Made by a program: the position numbers and the translations under genes
Shown here: positions 1 through 7,215 of the stretch, in pieces
How positions within the stretch are numbered: position 1 is the first letter of the stretch
Layout of the letters: the number at the start of each line of letters is the position of its first letter
The notes under the pieces: model-generated
The model's input: the letters and a program-made list of their open reading frames with translations, nothing else
What the model was told of the DNA's origin: nothing
Database searches by the model: none
NCBI GenBank assembly: GCA_017521285.1
Contig: JAFXDG010000003.1
Span: 1-37,789, forward strand
Length of the DNA stretch: 37,789 nt
Reading direction: 5' to 3'
DNA from: Bacteroidaceae bacterium
GTDB lineage: Bacteria; Bacteroidota; Bacteroidia; Bacteroidales; Bacteroidaceae

Positions 1-1
1 C

Positions 2-103
2 GATATGACAAAAAATAAGCCCCGTAATTTCTCTGCGGTAGAAATACGTGGCAAAATTATCATCAAAAATGCATATCACCAAATAGCGACTGCGAAGTGT
101 TAA
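2..103 (+). CDS. Possible 3' end of an upstream gene (open frame to a stop)
   Basis: A frame is open from the window edge to a TAA at 101-103, and would encode about 33 residues including an internal ATG at 5. I recognise no family. The stretch is short and AT-rich, so it may be chance or the tail of a gene outside the window. Confidence 0.15.
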   Translation, partial: DMTKNKPRNFSAVEIRGKIIIKNAYHQIATAKC

Positions 104-175
104 AATTTGAGCAACACTGATTATCAGGAGTTTAGTTCGTGTTATTTGTTTTTGTTTGTGGTTGTTTGTATGTAT

Positions 176-508
176 CTAATTACAACCGCAGAACGCAGAA
201 ACTCCAATGCTTGTGACGGAATTGGGAATGGTGATATTCGTAAGACCTGTGCAACCATAAAACGCGGACCAGTCAATAACTGTTACAGAATAGGTTATAT
301 TGTTATATTCTACAGAACTTGGAATAGTAATATTCCCACTATAGACAGCAGAGGAATTATCACTACCCTTGTACGTTACACTTACCGTCAAATTTGTTTC
401 TGACGTAATGTTGTAATAAATTCCGTCCACTTCAAAATCGTGGGCACTCACTGTTGTGCTGCACAACAGTACCACTATCGTTAACAGCTTGGTTTTAAAT
501 GTTTTCAT
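176..508 (-). pseudogene. Truncated BspA-like leucine-rich-repeat surface protein
   Basis: The 110-residue product starts with a signal peptide (MKTFKTKLLTIVVLLCSTTVSA) and has a beta-rich leader. It then carries one and a half LRR_5/BspA-type repeats, recognisable by SAFYGCTGLTNITIPNSV followed by TSIGVSAFCGC, and stops abruptly inside the second repeat. Intact BspA-like proteins normally carry many such repeats, so this is probably the 5' remnant of a longer surface or adhesin gene, although a short secreted protein is possible. It begins 5 bp after the stop of the DUF2971 gene on the same strand. Both are AT-rich compared with the genes from 2708 onward, suggesting a horizontally acquired or decaying patch. 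Confidence 0.6.
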
Positions 509-513
509 GTAGT

Positions 514-1323
514 TTAAATATTTAAATTGATAAATTGTCCAGTCTTTGTCTTCCTTATATTCATCTCCTTCATAATATTTGAAGACAATAAAATAAGTTG
601 CAAATGTGATTTTACTTTTTCAAAATACACATCATCACGCACATTTATAATAAATCCTTTTAGAGAATCTACAGGTAAATGGAATTCTTTGTATAAAATG
701 AAATCCTTGTTTCGAATACATTTTGTGTATATGTTATGTGGAACCTCGCATTTACGCATGTTTTCACCATCACCTACACCTAAATTATAATCAAATGCGT
801 AAAGCCTGTATTCATTCTCATTAGCAAATTCAGGTCGTTTTATTAAAGGGAGGATTTCCCTTGCTTCCATAACAGGTTTATCTGTTAATTGAGTGTTGTT
901 ATATAGTTCAGTAAACACTTTGTGTTTTTCCTTCTTACCTTTCGGGTATTTACATTCTCCCCAAAAGAGTTCGTCTTGACTTGCAATGCTGTTTTTCTCA
1001 TACTTTGCTTCAACCATATTCTTAATGACCTCGGCATCAAGTTCTATTGCGATTTCTGCATTGTACATTCTCCACATATTAAAATCATCTTCAATTCTCG
1101 AGAATGAGACAACGTATGGATATGTTTCAATATCCTCAAGTTCATTCTCATCCGCGCCCGTTTCTTTTAAGAATTCTTTGAATTCAGGCAAAATGTCTTC
1201 TTCTGCGTAAGCGCAATCTGTCGGGTCATTCAAAGAGTCGTAACGCGTGCCCCAAAAACAAATGTCTTTGTCTCGTAAAATACCTCTGACAGCATCTAAA
1301 CTGGTGTAATGATATACATTCAT
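514..1323 (-). CDS. DUF2971 family protein
   Basis: The product is 269 residues. The N-terminus (VYHYTSLDAVRGIL, then FWGTRYDSLNDPTD) is the typical start of DUF2971 proteins, in which a conserved tyrosine/histidine segment is followed by a substrate-like N-D-P/xE motif. A later stretch, VVSFSRIEDDFNMWRMY, matches the family's SFS...MW.xYG-like block. There is no signal peptide and no membrane segment, so it is probably cytosolic. The biochemical role of the family is not established; members are often found in accessory and defence-type regions. The start at 1323 is supported by an unusually strong Shine-Dalgarno sequence (AAGGAGG) about 9 bases upstream, a rarity in Bacteroidetes. The gene is AT-rich compared with neighbours from 2708 onward. 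Confidence 0.7.
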   Translation of the reverse strand: MNVYHYTSLDAVRGILRDKDICFWGTRYDSLNDPTDCAYAEEDILPEFKEFLKETGADENELEDIETYPYVVSFSRIEDDFNMWRMYNAEIAIELDAEVIKNMVEAKYEKNSIASQDELFWGECKYPKGKKEKHKVFTELYNNTQLTDKPVMEAREILPLIKRPEFANENEYRLYAFDYNLGVGDGENMRKCEVPHNIYTKCIRNKDFILYKEFHLPVDSLKGFIINVRDDVYFEKVKSHLQLILLSSNIMKEMNIRKTKTGQFINLNI

Positions 1324-1812
1324 TGTATATTCCTCCTTCTCCCGCCTCTTCTATCTCCCTTCGATTCAGCCTTCTAAATTTTGATTATTTCGATACTACA
1401 TATATAAAAAAGACGTGGAGACTGTGCCTGTTGCTCGTCCCACACTATAGAGGCTTCTCGCATTGCCCATCAAATCGGAACGAACAACGAAGAAGCCCCA
1501 CGCCGATACATATATATACCCAACCCATCTTTCCCATATATAAATACAGGAAAAGACAGGTACAGGGATATGTACATACCCATGAGGCATCTACCGTTGC
1601 TTTGTTTCTGATTCGATGTAGAATTTTGCGAGAATTCCTATAGTGTCAAAACCAAAGCGTCAAGTAAACGCCCTTTTCAATATGTGTCCCCACCCTGCTC
1701 CCTCCCGACGGAGGGCATTCGGCGTGAAGATGGGGCAAAGGTACAAAATAAAATGAAGAGTGAAGAACGAAGAGTGAAGAATTTAATGGAATATGTTGGA
1801 AAACATGTTTTT

Positions 1813-1852
1813 CGTTTATGCGTTGATACGTTTATTCGTTGAGAGGTTGATA
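1813..1852. repeat. 8-bp tandem repeat, five units
   Basis: Consecutive octamers CGTTTATG, CGTTGATA, CGTTTATT, CGTTGAGA and GGTTGATA run without gaps. They share the core GTTKA. Confidence 0.75.
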
Positions 1853-1922
1853 TAAGGCAGTTTCGCAACGATGGCTGTTGGCTATTACAGTTGGTTGTTT
1901 GCGTTAGATATACTTAGTTGGC

Positions 1923-1958
1923 CAAACAAGATTGCTTCTCGGGGCAAACAAGATTGCT
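1923..1958. repeat. 22-bp-spaced direct repeat pair
   Basis: The 14-mer CAAACAAGATTGCT occurs at 1923 and again exactly 22 bp later at 1945. The spacer between is TCTCGGGG. Confidence 0.7.
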
Positions 1959-1982
1959 ATAAGTGCTGGAGAAGATAGCTCC

Positions 1983-2053
1983 TGTTGATGCGTTTATTCG
2001 TTGATGCGTTGAAACGTTCGACGTTGAGGCAAATATTCGTTGATTCGTTGAGT
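1983..2053. repeat. 8-bp tandem repeat, about nine units
   Basis: Octamers of the form CGTTGATG continue in register (with one 7-mer), for example CGTTTATT, CGTTGATG, CGTTGAAA, CGTTGAGG, CGTTGATT and CGTTGAGT. They are the same family as the array at 1813-1852. Confidence 0.7.
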
Positions 2054-2088
2054 GCGAGGTCAAAGGTCTAAGGACTAAGGTCGAAGCT

Positions 2089-2174
2089 ATCTGCTATCGC
2101 CATTAGCCATCGCTATCAGTCATCGCCATCAGCCATAGCCATCAGCCATAGCCGGCAGCCATAGCCGGCAGCTG
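2089..2174. repeat. 13-bp tandem repeat, about 6.5 units
   Basis: Units begin at 2089, 2102, 2115, 2128, 2141, 2154 and 2167 (last one partial). The best-conserved form is ATCAGCCATAGCC. Earlier units are more diverged (ATCTGCTATCGCC, ATTAGCCATCGCT), a gradient typical of an expanding minisatellite. Confidence 0.8.
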
Positions 2175-2250
2175 TATTTGTCGTTTTCCTTTACACCCTT
2201 TGGTAATAATTCTCACTTTTCTATTCTCCCTCTATTACTTCAGAGGGTGA

Positions 2251-2525
2251 TGCTTTGCAAGGGGTACTTTTTTGCATATATATGCAAACAGACAAGAGGT
2301 AAAAACTGAAAACGGGAAGGGCGTGTGCACACATGCTACCGACCGTGTGCACACGGTCGGTGAAGTTTCTTCAGACACTCTGTTATAAGTTGTACTTACG
2401 GTCAACAGAGGGTGTGCACACGGACAGATGAAGATGTGACCGGAAACAGTTGAAATGTATAAACATACAATCTGACTGTATAAATATGCAAAACTGACCG
2501 CACGAGAATCGCGTATATGCACACG
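2251..2525. repeat. Array of heterogeneous palindromes at about 22-bp spacing
   Basis: Palindromes of differing sequence recur with centres near 2255 (TGCTTTGCA), 2279.5 (TTTGCATATATATGCAAA), 2327.5 (GTGTGCACAC), 2349.5 (perfect 24-bp palindrome at 2338-2361 around GTGTGCACAC), 2371.5 (AGTTTCT-TC-AGACACT), 2392 (TAAGT-TGT-ACTTA), 2416.5 (GTGTGCACAC), 2462.5 (TGTAT-AAAC-ATACA) and 2483.5 (TGTAT-AAAT-ATGCA). Gaps near 2304, 2438 and 2505 hold only weak symmetry. Successive distances are mostly 21-25 bp or twice that. Confidence 0.6.
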
Positions 2526-2707
2526 GATTTTCTTTCGCTCAAATAATGGACAAAAATTCAATCGCACCGTAAGTCACTGATACTTAACTCATAGACAAGC
2601 CCACCTGAGCCTTGGGTTAAGATGAGCTTAGTCATGGGATGATGTCCGCAAAAAAGGGTGCCTTTTCTATTTCTTTACATGGCGAACCACAAAATATTTA
2701 CAACCAT

Positions 2708-4540
2708 TTAATATTTCACCTTGTGTTCAAACGTAGCGATGTTGCCCACACCATCGGTGACGATGATGCGAAGGTTGTGGATTGAACCATCCTTTTTCAA
2801 GGGGGAATCGGAGAGACGAACGATAAGTTGGCGGTTCTTGCTGGTGTACTCCATCAGTGTCCATCGGCCATCAAGGGTGGCCCGATAATGTGAAAGCCCC
2901 GTTTGTGAGTCGGCCACATTCAAGCGAATGACTCCGGTCTTGCTCCAATGGGCAGGCGAAAGAGGGGTCAGCGTGGGAGATATAGTGTCGATAGCAACGA
3001 AAAAGTCACCACCCAATTCGCGCACATTTGCCTTCATCCATCCCTTCTCGTAACGGCCACCCACCGAACCTGTCCATCCGCCCCGTCGTTGGGCGATGTA
3101 GAGTTTGGAAGCGTATGCGGGAGGCAAAGTTGGCCATGGACGGACAAAAGACTCTTCTTCATTGGCATCTACCCGATTCCAACTCTCCTCCGGCCACACC
3201 TTGATGGACAACGGACAATAGGAATGGAGGGGAAGCGGATCGCCGGCAAAGTGATATACGGCTGAGTAAGCATCAGCATCGGGCGAAGCCGTCACGTTGA
3301 TTTCCGTATCTTCGTAAAGCATTCCTTGGGGAATAGCCAACGTCATACCGGGGCGACAGGTCACTACATTATCCACATTATACTTAAGGTAAGAACAGCC
3401 CTGGGTTAAGGTAGGCTTAACCATGGCCTGTTGTCCCTTCAGGTCAAAGGTGTATCTTGAGGTGTTTCCGTGAAGGTCGGCAAGGATGTACTCAAAGTGG
3501 TAAATACGCTCTTCGTCGATGGTGACAATGCCCCTGCCCGCCCCTTGAGCGTGCACCATACGCAAGGGATTCCCGGGTGCGACGAACGATTTCATATACC
3601 ATCGGCGACGTGTCTGATATTCAGCATAATCTGTCCACGAGTTTATCATACGGTTCTCGTCGAACAGGAAGCGGTCAGCACAAGAACTGAACACCTCCAC
3701 ACCATCCACCAACAGGCGCACACTATATACGCCATAGGTATTGTGTGTGCCATCCATATAGTCATTGGCGGAAAGCCCCACGCCCACATCCCCCCAAGCG
3801 GTGATGGATTGGGTAATGCGGTTGCCTTTGCCAAAGTAATAGACACCATCCTTTGCCGCACCACCAACAATTCCCTTCCCTTTCATAGGATAGAGTTTGA
3901 TACGGTGGGCACGTGGCGGACGTGTGTCCTTCAGTTTGTCCTTATAGAAAGTGAGCGGATTGACGGGCTCGTTTGTTTCCGTCAAACGCACCTCCATGTG
4001 CAAATGAGGGCCAAAGGAATAACCCGAATTGCCTGCCCAAGCCACCAATTGCCCCCGCTTAACAGGAAAACAGTCAGGGGTCAGCACTGTATCAAGGGCA
4101 AAAGTCTCGTACTTATATTGATGTTCGCGCACAAGGGAAGCCACTTCGGGAAGGAAACGTTGCAAATGTCCGTGTACGGTGGTATAACCATTATCGTGCG
4201 CAATATAGAGGGCATTACCATATCCGCCCGGTGCCACACTGATGCGCGAGATATACCCATCTGCAGGACAATACAAAGGTTTCCCTTCCACACCTTGTGT
4301 CTTGAAGTCAAGCCCTCCATGAAAATGGTTACTCCGAAGTTCCGCAAAATTTCCACTCAGAAACAAAGGGAAGTCGAAGGGGACACGGAAAAGCCCCTCT
4401 TGCCCAAACATATAAAAGGGAAGAAGGAAAAGGAGAAGAAGCCCCACCCTAACCCTCCCCAAAGGAGAGGGAACAGGAAATGTTTGCTTCTTCTGAACTT
4501 TCCCCCTTTGGGGGGATTGAGGGGAGCTTACTCCTAACAT
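2708..4540 (-). CDS. M23 (LytM-type) metallopeptidase, cell-wall hydrolase-like
   Basis: The 610-residue product is a secreted protein with a LytM/M23 domain at about residues 65-190. The zinc and catalytic residues are visible: H74 and D78 in HGGLD, H125 in HGHL, and H179 and H181 in GPHLHMEV. This family cuts peptidoglycan cross-links or, if inactive, activates amidases; the full ligand set suggests activity. The remaining 400 residues are beta-rich and unassigned. The ATG overlaps the nadC stop codon by 7 bp, implying translational coupling. Between the start and the hydrophobic signal segment (GLLLLFLLPFYMFGQ) lie about 29 proline/glycine-rich residues encoded by an interspersed palindromic element (4442-4524), so the signal peptide has an abnormal n-region. 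A later internal start is not available before the hydrophobic core. Confidence 0.85.
   Translation of the reverse strand: MLGVSSPQSPQRGKVQKKQTFPVPSPLGRVRVGLLLLFLLPFYMFGQEGLFRVPFDFPLFLSGNFAELRSNHFHGGLDFKTQGVEGKPLYCPADGYISRISVAPGGYGNALYIAHDNGYTTVHGHLQRFLPEVASLVREHQYKYETFALDTVLTPDCFPVKRGQLVAWAGNSGYSFGPHLHMEVRLTETNEPVNPLTFYKDKLKDTRPPRAHRIKLYPMKGKGIVGGAAKDGVYYFGKGNRITQSITAWGDVGVGLSANDYMDGTHNTYGVYSVRLLVDGVEVFSSCADRFLFDENRMINSWTDYAEYQTRRRWYMKSFVAPGNPLRMVHAQGAGRGIVTIDEERIYHFEYILADLHGNTSRYTFDLKGQQAMVKPTLTQGCSYLKYNVDNVVTCRPGMTLAIPQGMLYEDTEINVTASPDADAYSAVYHFAGDPLPLHSYCPLSIKVWPEESWNRVDANEEESFVRPWPTLPPAYASKLYIAQRRGGWTGSVGGRYEKGWMKANVRELGGDFFVAIDTISPTLTPLSPAHWSKTGVIRLNVADSQTGLSHYRATLDGRWTLMEYTSKNRQLIVRLSDSPLKKDGSIHNLRIIVTDGVGNIATFEHKVKY
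4442..4524. repeat. Interspersed palindromic element inside the M23 gene start
   Basis: Imperfect inverted arms (CCCTCCCCAAAGGAGAGGG region at 4442-4471, and CCCCCTTTGGGGGG region at 4502-4524) flank about 30 bp. It is translated in frame as residues about 5-33 of the M23 protein (PQSPQRG and PSPLGRVRVG). From memory, similar peptides occur at the start of many predicted Bacteroidetes proteins, which fits a dispersed repeat rather than a protein domain. Confidence 0.65.
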
Positions 4541-5382
4541 GCCTTAAAGCTCATATCCAATCCCTTGACTGAGTGTGTGAGTGCACCTACGGAGATGAAG
4601 TCAACACCACACTCGGCATAATCGCGCAAGGTGTCGAAAGTGATACCACCAGAAGACTCTGTCTCGAAACGTCCACCAATGATTTCCACGGCCTTGCGTG
4701 TATTCTCGGGAGTAAAGTTGTCCAACATGATGCGGTCAACACCTCCGATGGCCAACACTTGGTTGAGCTCGTCGAAGTTGCGCACCTCGATTTCAATCTT
4801 CAAATCCTTGTTGTGAGCCTTGCAATACTCCTTGGCACGCTGGATAGCCTTGTCGATGCCTCCGGCAAAATCCACATGGTTGTCCTTCAAAAGAATCATG
4901 TCGAAAAGGCCGATGCGGTGATTCACTCCGCCACCAATCTTCACGGCAGCCTTCTCCAACATACGGAGGCCCGGAGTTGTCTTGCGGGTGTCGAGCACGC
5001 GGGTGCGTGTACCTTCGAGCTGCTTCACATAGCGGCGTGTCATGGTGGCAATACCACTCATGCGTTGCATCACGTTCAGCATCAGACGCTCGGTTTGCAG
5101 AAGTGATTGAATCTTACCCTCAACCACCATAGCCACATCGCCGGGCTTCACCTCGGTGCCGTCCTCAATCATGACTTCCACTTTCATCGTAGGGTCAAAA
5201 CGGTGGAAAATCTCTTTAGCCACTTCCACACCGGCCAACACACCGGCTTCCTTTATCAACAGACGCGATTTGCCCATTGCATCGGCGGGGATGCAACAAA
5301 GGGTTGTGTGGTCACCATCGCCTATATCTTCAGCAAAAGCGAGGTCAATCAACGAGTCAATCAATTCATCTACGGTTTTCAT
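4534..5382 (-). CDS. nadC: Nicotinate-nucleotide pyrophosphorylase (carboxylating), quinolinate phosphoribosyltransferase
   Basis: The enzyme converts quinolinate and PRPP to nicotinate mononucleotide, CO2 and PPi in de novo NAD synthesis (cytoplasm). The 282-residue length is normal. Family landmarks are all present: AEDIGDGDHTT near residue 18, DTRKTTPG at 131-138, the KIGGGVNHRIGLFDMILLKDNH active-site block at 148-169, the E-x-E at 197-199, LDNF at 220-223 and SSGGI at 243-247. The next gene, an M23 peptidase, overlaps its last 7 bases, so the two are probably one transcript although functionally unrelated. nadA and nadB are not in the window. A leader of about 160 bp separates it from the divergent DUF4136 gene and contains three 8-bp AAGTTTAT-like units at 5408-5431. 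Confidence 0.97.
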   Translation of the reverse strand: MKTVDELIDSLIDLAFAEDIGDGDHTTLCCIPADAMGKSRLLIKEAGVLAGVEVAKEIFHRFDPTMKVEVMIEDGTEVKPGDVAMVVEGKIQSLLQTERLMLNVMQRMSGIATMTRRYVKQLEGTRTRVLDTRKTTPGLRMLEKAAVKIGGGVNHRIGLFDMILLKDNHVDFAGGIDKAIQRAKEYCKAHNKDLKIEIEVRNFDELNQVLAIGGVDRIMLDNFTPENTRKAVEIIGGRFETESSGGITFDTLRDYAECGVDFISVGALTHSVKGLDMSFKAC

Positions 5383-5433
5383 ATTCTTTCTGTTTTTGAG
5401 TTTTTAAAAGTTATCAAGTTTATAAGTTTGGCG

Positions 5434-5441
5434 CGAAAGTA
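5434..5441 (-). promoter_or_regulatory. Possible -7 element for nadC
   Basis: Reading the minus strand, TACTTTCG is one base off the Bacteroidetes -7 consensus TAnnTTTG and lies about 50 bp before the nadC start. No clear -33 TTTG was found. Confidence 0.3.
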
Positions 5442-5489
5442 CGATTATTTTCTCGGATGAGGAAATTTTTGCAGAACATTCTCCGTTGC

Positions 5490-5521
5490 TTTGTGTTTAT
5501 GTCATTGAAAAAATCATTTTG
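5490..5521 (+). promoter_or_regulatory. Possible -33/-7 promoter for the DUF4136 operon
   Basis: TTTG at 5490-5493 is followed after 20 bp by TCATTTTG at 5514-5521, one base off TAnnTTTG. The start codon follows 24 bp later. Confidence 0.45.
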
Positions 5522-5545
5522 TATAACCCCTAAAAAACGGAAAAG

Positions 5546-6166
5546 ATGAAAAGAATGATTCCTATCCTGTTCGCGGCCATCGCACTGACGGCTTGCGAAA
5601 AAGAGCCCGACACGGACAAGCTGGACAACCACTACCTGGTGTACACCGACTATGACAAGAACACCGATTTCGGCGCTCTGAAGACCTACTATGTGCCCGA
5701 CAGCATCCTCTACATCAACACGGGCGACAAGAAGGAGTATTGGCGCGGAGATGCGGCTGAAGCCGTGCGCATGGAGTTCATCGAAAACATGAACGAACAC
5801 TACACCCGCGTAGATAACATGGAAGATGCCGACATCGGCCTCCAACTGAGCTATGTGGCCAGCACCTACACCTTTACCAACTATGGTAACGACCCGTGGT
5901 GGTATGGTTATCCCTACTATTGGACACCCGGATACTGGGGCGGATATTGGGGCGGATGGTACTATCCCTACCCTATTGTCTATAGCTACACCACCGGCTC
6001 CATCATTGCCGAAATGGTAAACCTGAGTGTGCCCGAAGAGAAGAAGTTACCTGTCATCTGGAGTGCCTACATCAGTGGTATATTGAACTCACAAGGAAAG
6101 CTGAACCTGGAGAAGACGGAAGCAGCCATCGACCAGGCTTTCAGACAAACGAGTGTATTAAAATAA
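5546..6166 (+). CDS. DUF4136 domain lipoprotein
   Basis: The 206-residue product has a lipoprotein signal peptide with lipobox LTAC (cleavage before Cys17). The mature part follows the DUF4136 pattern: a short N-terminal strand (YLVYTDYDKNTDFGALKTYYVPD), a middle section where residues become aromatic (PWWYGYPYYWTPGYWGGYWGGW at about 112-133), and the end block IWSAYISGILN with a final helix. DUF4136 proteins are common, poorly characterised envelope lipoproteins. The next gene starts 21 bp later and encodes an outer-membrane barrel, so the two are probably co-transcribed and act together at the outer membrane. Confidence 0.88.
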   Translation: MKRMIPILFAAIALTACEKEPDTDKLDNHYLVYTDYDKNTDFGALKTYYVPDSILYINTGDKKEYWRGDAAEAVRMEFIENMNEHYTRVDNMEDADIGLQLSYVASTYTFTNYGNDPWWYGYPYYWTPGYWGGYWGGWYYPYPIVYSYTTGSIIAEMVNLSVPEEKKLPVIWSAYISGILNSQGKLNLEKTEAAIDQAFRQTSVLK

Positions 6167-6187
6167 AGAATAATAAATTAATGTAAT

Positions 6188-6811
6188 ATGAAAACTATCC
6201 AATATTTTGCTAAAAGAGCAGCTGCCGTATTGGCTATAGCCGCCCTTGCTTGCCTGCCCATGAAGGCACAAGTGTCACAAGATGCCTACTACAACATCGA
6301 TTGGCAATTCAACATACCCTTGGGAAACAATTTCTCCAACCATGCGAGCGGATGGGGTATGAACTTCGAAATGGGTTACTACATTACTCCCGAGTTGGCC
6401 TTGGGTGCCTTCCTGAGCTACCACACTAACAACGAATACTTCGACCGCACCACATTACACATGGGTACTACGGCACTGAATACCGACCAGCAACACTCGC
6501 TCTTCCAATTGCCCTTCGGAGTGTTGGCACACTACCGCTTCAATTACGACAAGTTGCAACCCTACGTGGCCATGAAGCTCGGTGCGGCGTATGCACAGAT
6601 GACATCGGATTACTACATTTTCGAGAGTGACAAGGATACATGGGGATTCTTCGCTTCGCCTGAAGTGGGAGTGCATTTCTATCCGTGGGAGGGAAGCATG
6701 GGCTTCCACGCTGCCCTCTACTACAGCATCTCCACCAACAAGGGAAGCCTGATGACCTACGAAATGAATTGCATCAACTCACTCGGCTTCCGACTCGGAG
6801 TCGCCTTCTGA
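6188..6811 (+). CDS. Outer-membrane beta-barrel protein
   Basis: The 207-residue product has a signal peptide ending near PMKA|QVSQ. It continues as alternating amphipathic strands typical of an 8-stranded OmpA/OmpW-like barrel (for example NMEMGYYITPELALGAFLSY and LFQLPFGVLAHYRFNYDKL) and ends in a terminal aromatic (LGFRLGVAF), the usual BAM-recognition signature. Substrate or partner is unknown. It follows the DUF4136 lipoprotein gene closely and is followed by a strong intrinsic terminator at 6880-6920, so this is a two-gene operon. Confidence 0.85.
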   Translation: MKTIQYFAKRAAAVLAIAALACLPMKAQVSQDAYYNIDWQFNIPLGNNFSNHASGWGMNFEMGYYITPELALGAFLSYHTNNEYFDRTTLHMGTTALNTDQQHSLFQLPFGVLAHYRFNYDKLQPYVAMKLGAAYAQMTSDYYIFESDKDTWGFFASPEVGVHFYPWEGSMGFHAALYYSISTNKGSLMTYEMNCINSLGFRLGVAF

Positions 6812-6879
6812 AAAGAGGAAAAATTGAACAGAGAAAGCGTGCACTTTTTTCCCATCACGTGACGCACACTATATCTGCC

Positions 6880-6923
6880 AAGAGCCGCCCGACGGTCTTT
6901 GTATCACCGGGGCGGCTCTTTTT
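6880..6923 (+). terminator. Rho-independent terminator after the barrel gene
   Basis: An 11-bp perfect stem (AAGAGCCGCCC / GGGCGGCTCTT) encloses a 19-base loop and is followed by a T-rich run. It sits 69 bp after the stop at 6811. Confidence 0.85.
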
Positions 6924-6937
6924 ATAACACCTATTTT

Positions 6938-7149
6938 CTACACGTAAGTTTGAGGAAACTCACACGAGAGTTTCAAGGAAACCACACGAGAGTTTTTCCC
7001 AACTCACATGTGAGATTTTTTGAGCTCACGTGTAGGCGCGAGGGAACTTACGTGTAGGCTCGGAAAAACTTACACGTAAGTTACCCTCGAACTTACGTGT
7101 AAGTTCAAAAAAACTCACGTGTGAGTTTCCAAGAACTTACACGTGAGTT
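6938..7149. repeat. Ten 16-bp palindromes at strict 22-bp spacing
   Basis: The consensus is AACTYAC-RY-GTRAGTT. Centres fall at 6942.5, 6964.5, 6986.5, 7008.5, 7030.5, 7052.5, 7074.5, 7097.5, 7119.5 and 7141.5, so eight of nine intervals are exactly 22 bp and one is 23. Copies at 7067-7082 (AACTTACACGTAAGTT), 7090-7105 (AACTTACGTGTAAGTT) and 7112-7127 (AACTCACGTGTGAGTT) have perfect 7-bp arms. Others (e.g. 6957, AACTCACACGAGAGTT) carry one or two mismatches. The 6-bp spacers between are not conserved. The array fills the space between two convergent genes (6811 and 7216). Confidence 0.9.
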
Positions 7150-7215
7150 TTTTGAAGATCTCTCCCAACGCTCCTATAAGAACAATCAACCAACTGATTA
7201 ACAAGGATTTTCCCA

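Larger units (their letters stand above)
1324..2707. other. Gene-free, repeat-rich intergenic stretch
   Basis: No convincing coding frame is present on either strand. The stretch holds two 14-bp units at 1755-1782, 8-bp tandem repeats at 1813-1852 and 1983-2053, a 22-bp direct-repeat pair at 1923-1958, a 13-bp tandem repeat at 2089-2174, an array of about 22-bp-spaced palindromes at 2251-2525, and a short segment at about 2555-2640 resembling part of the downstream M23 gene. Each is listed separately where supported. Confidence 0.7.

Noticed and set aside
1396-1643. Small coding frames on both strands
   Set aside because: Sequence is AT-palindrome rich, has no recognisable domain and no ribosome-binding site.
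2555-2640. Diversity-generating retroelement template/variable repeat pair with the M23 gene
   Set aside because: Differences are transitions of all kinds rather than changes limited to adenines, and no reverse transcriptase is present.
6938-7149. CRISPR array or simple intrinsic terminator series
   Set aside because: Sixteen-base palindromes with 6-base gaps cannot be repeat/spacer units. The two-base centres do not form good RNA loops and there are no T-runs after most copies.
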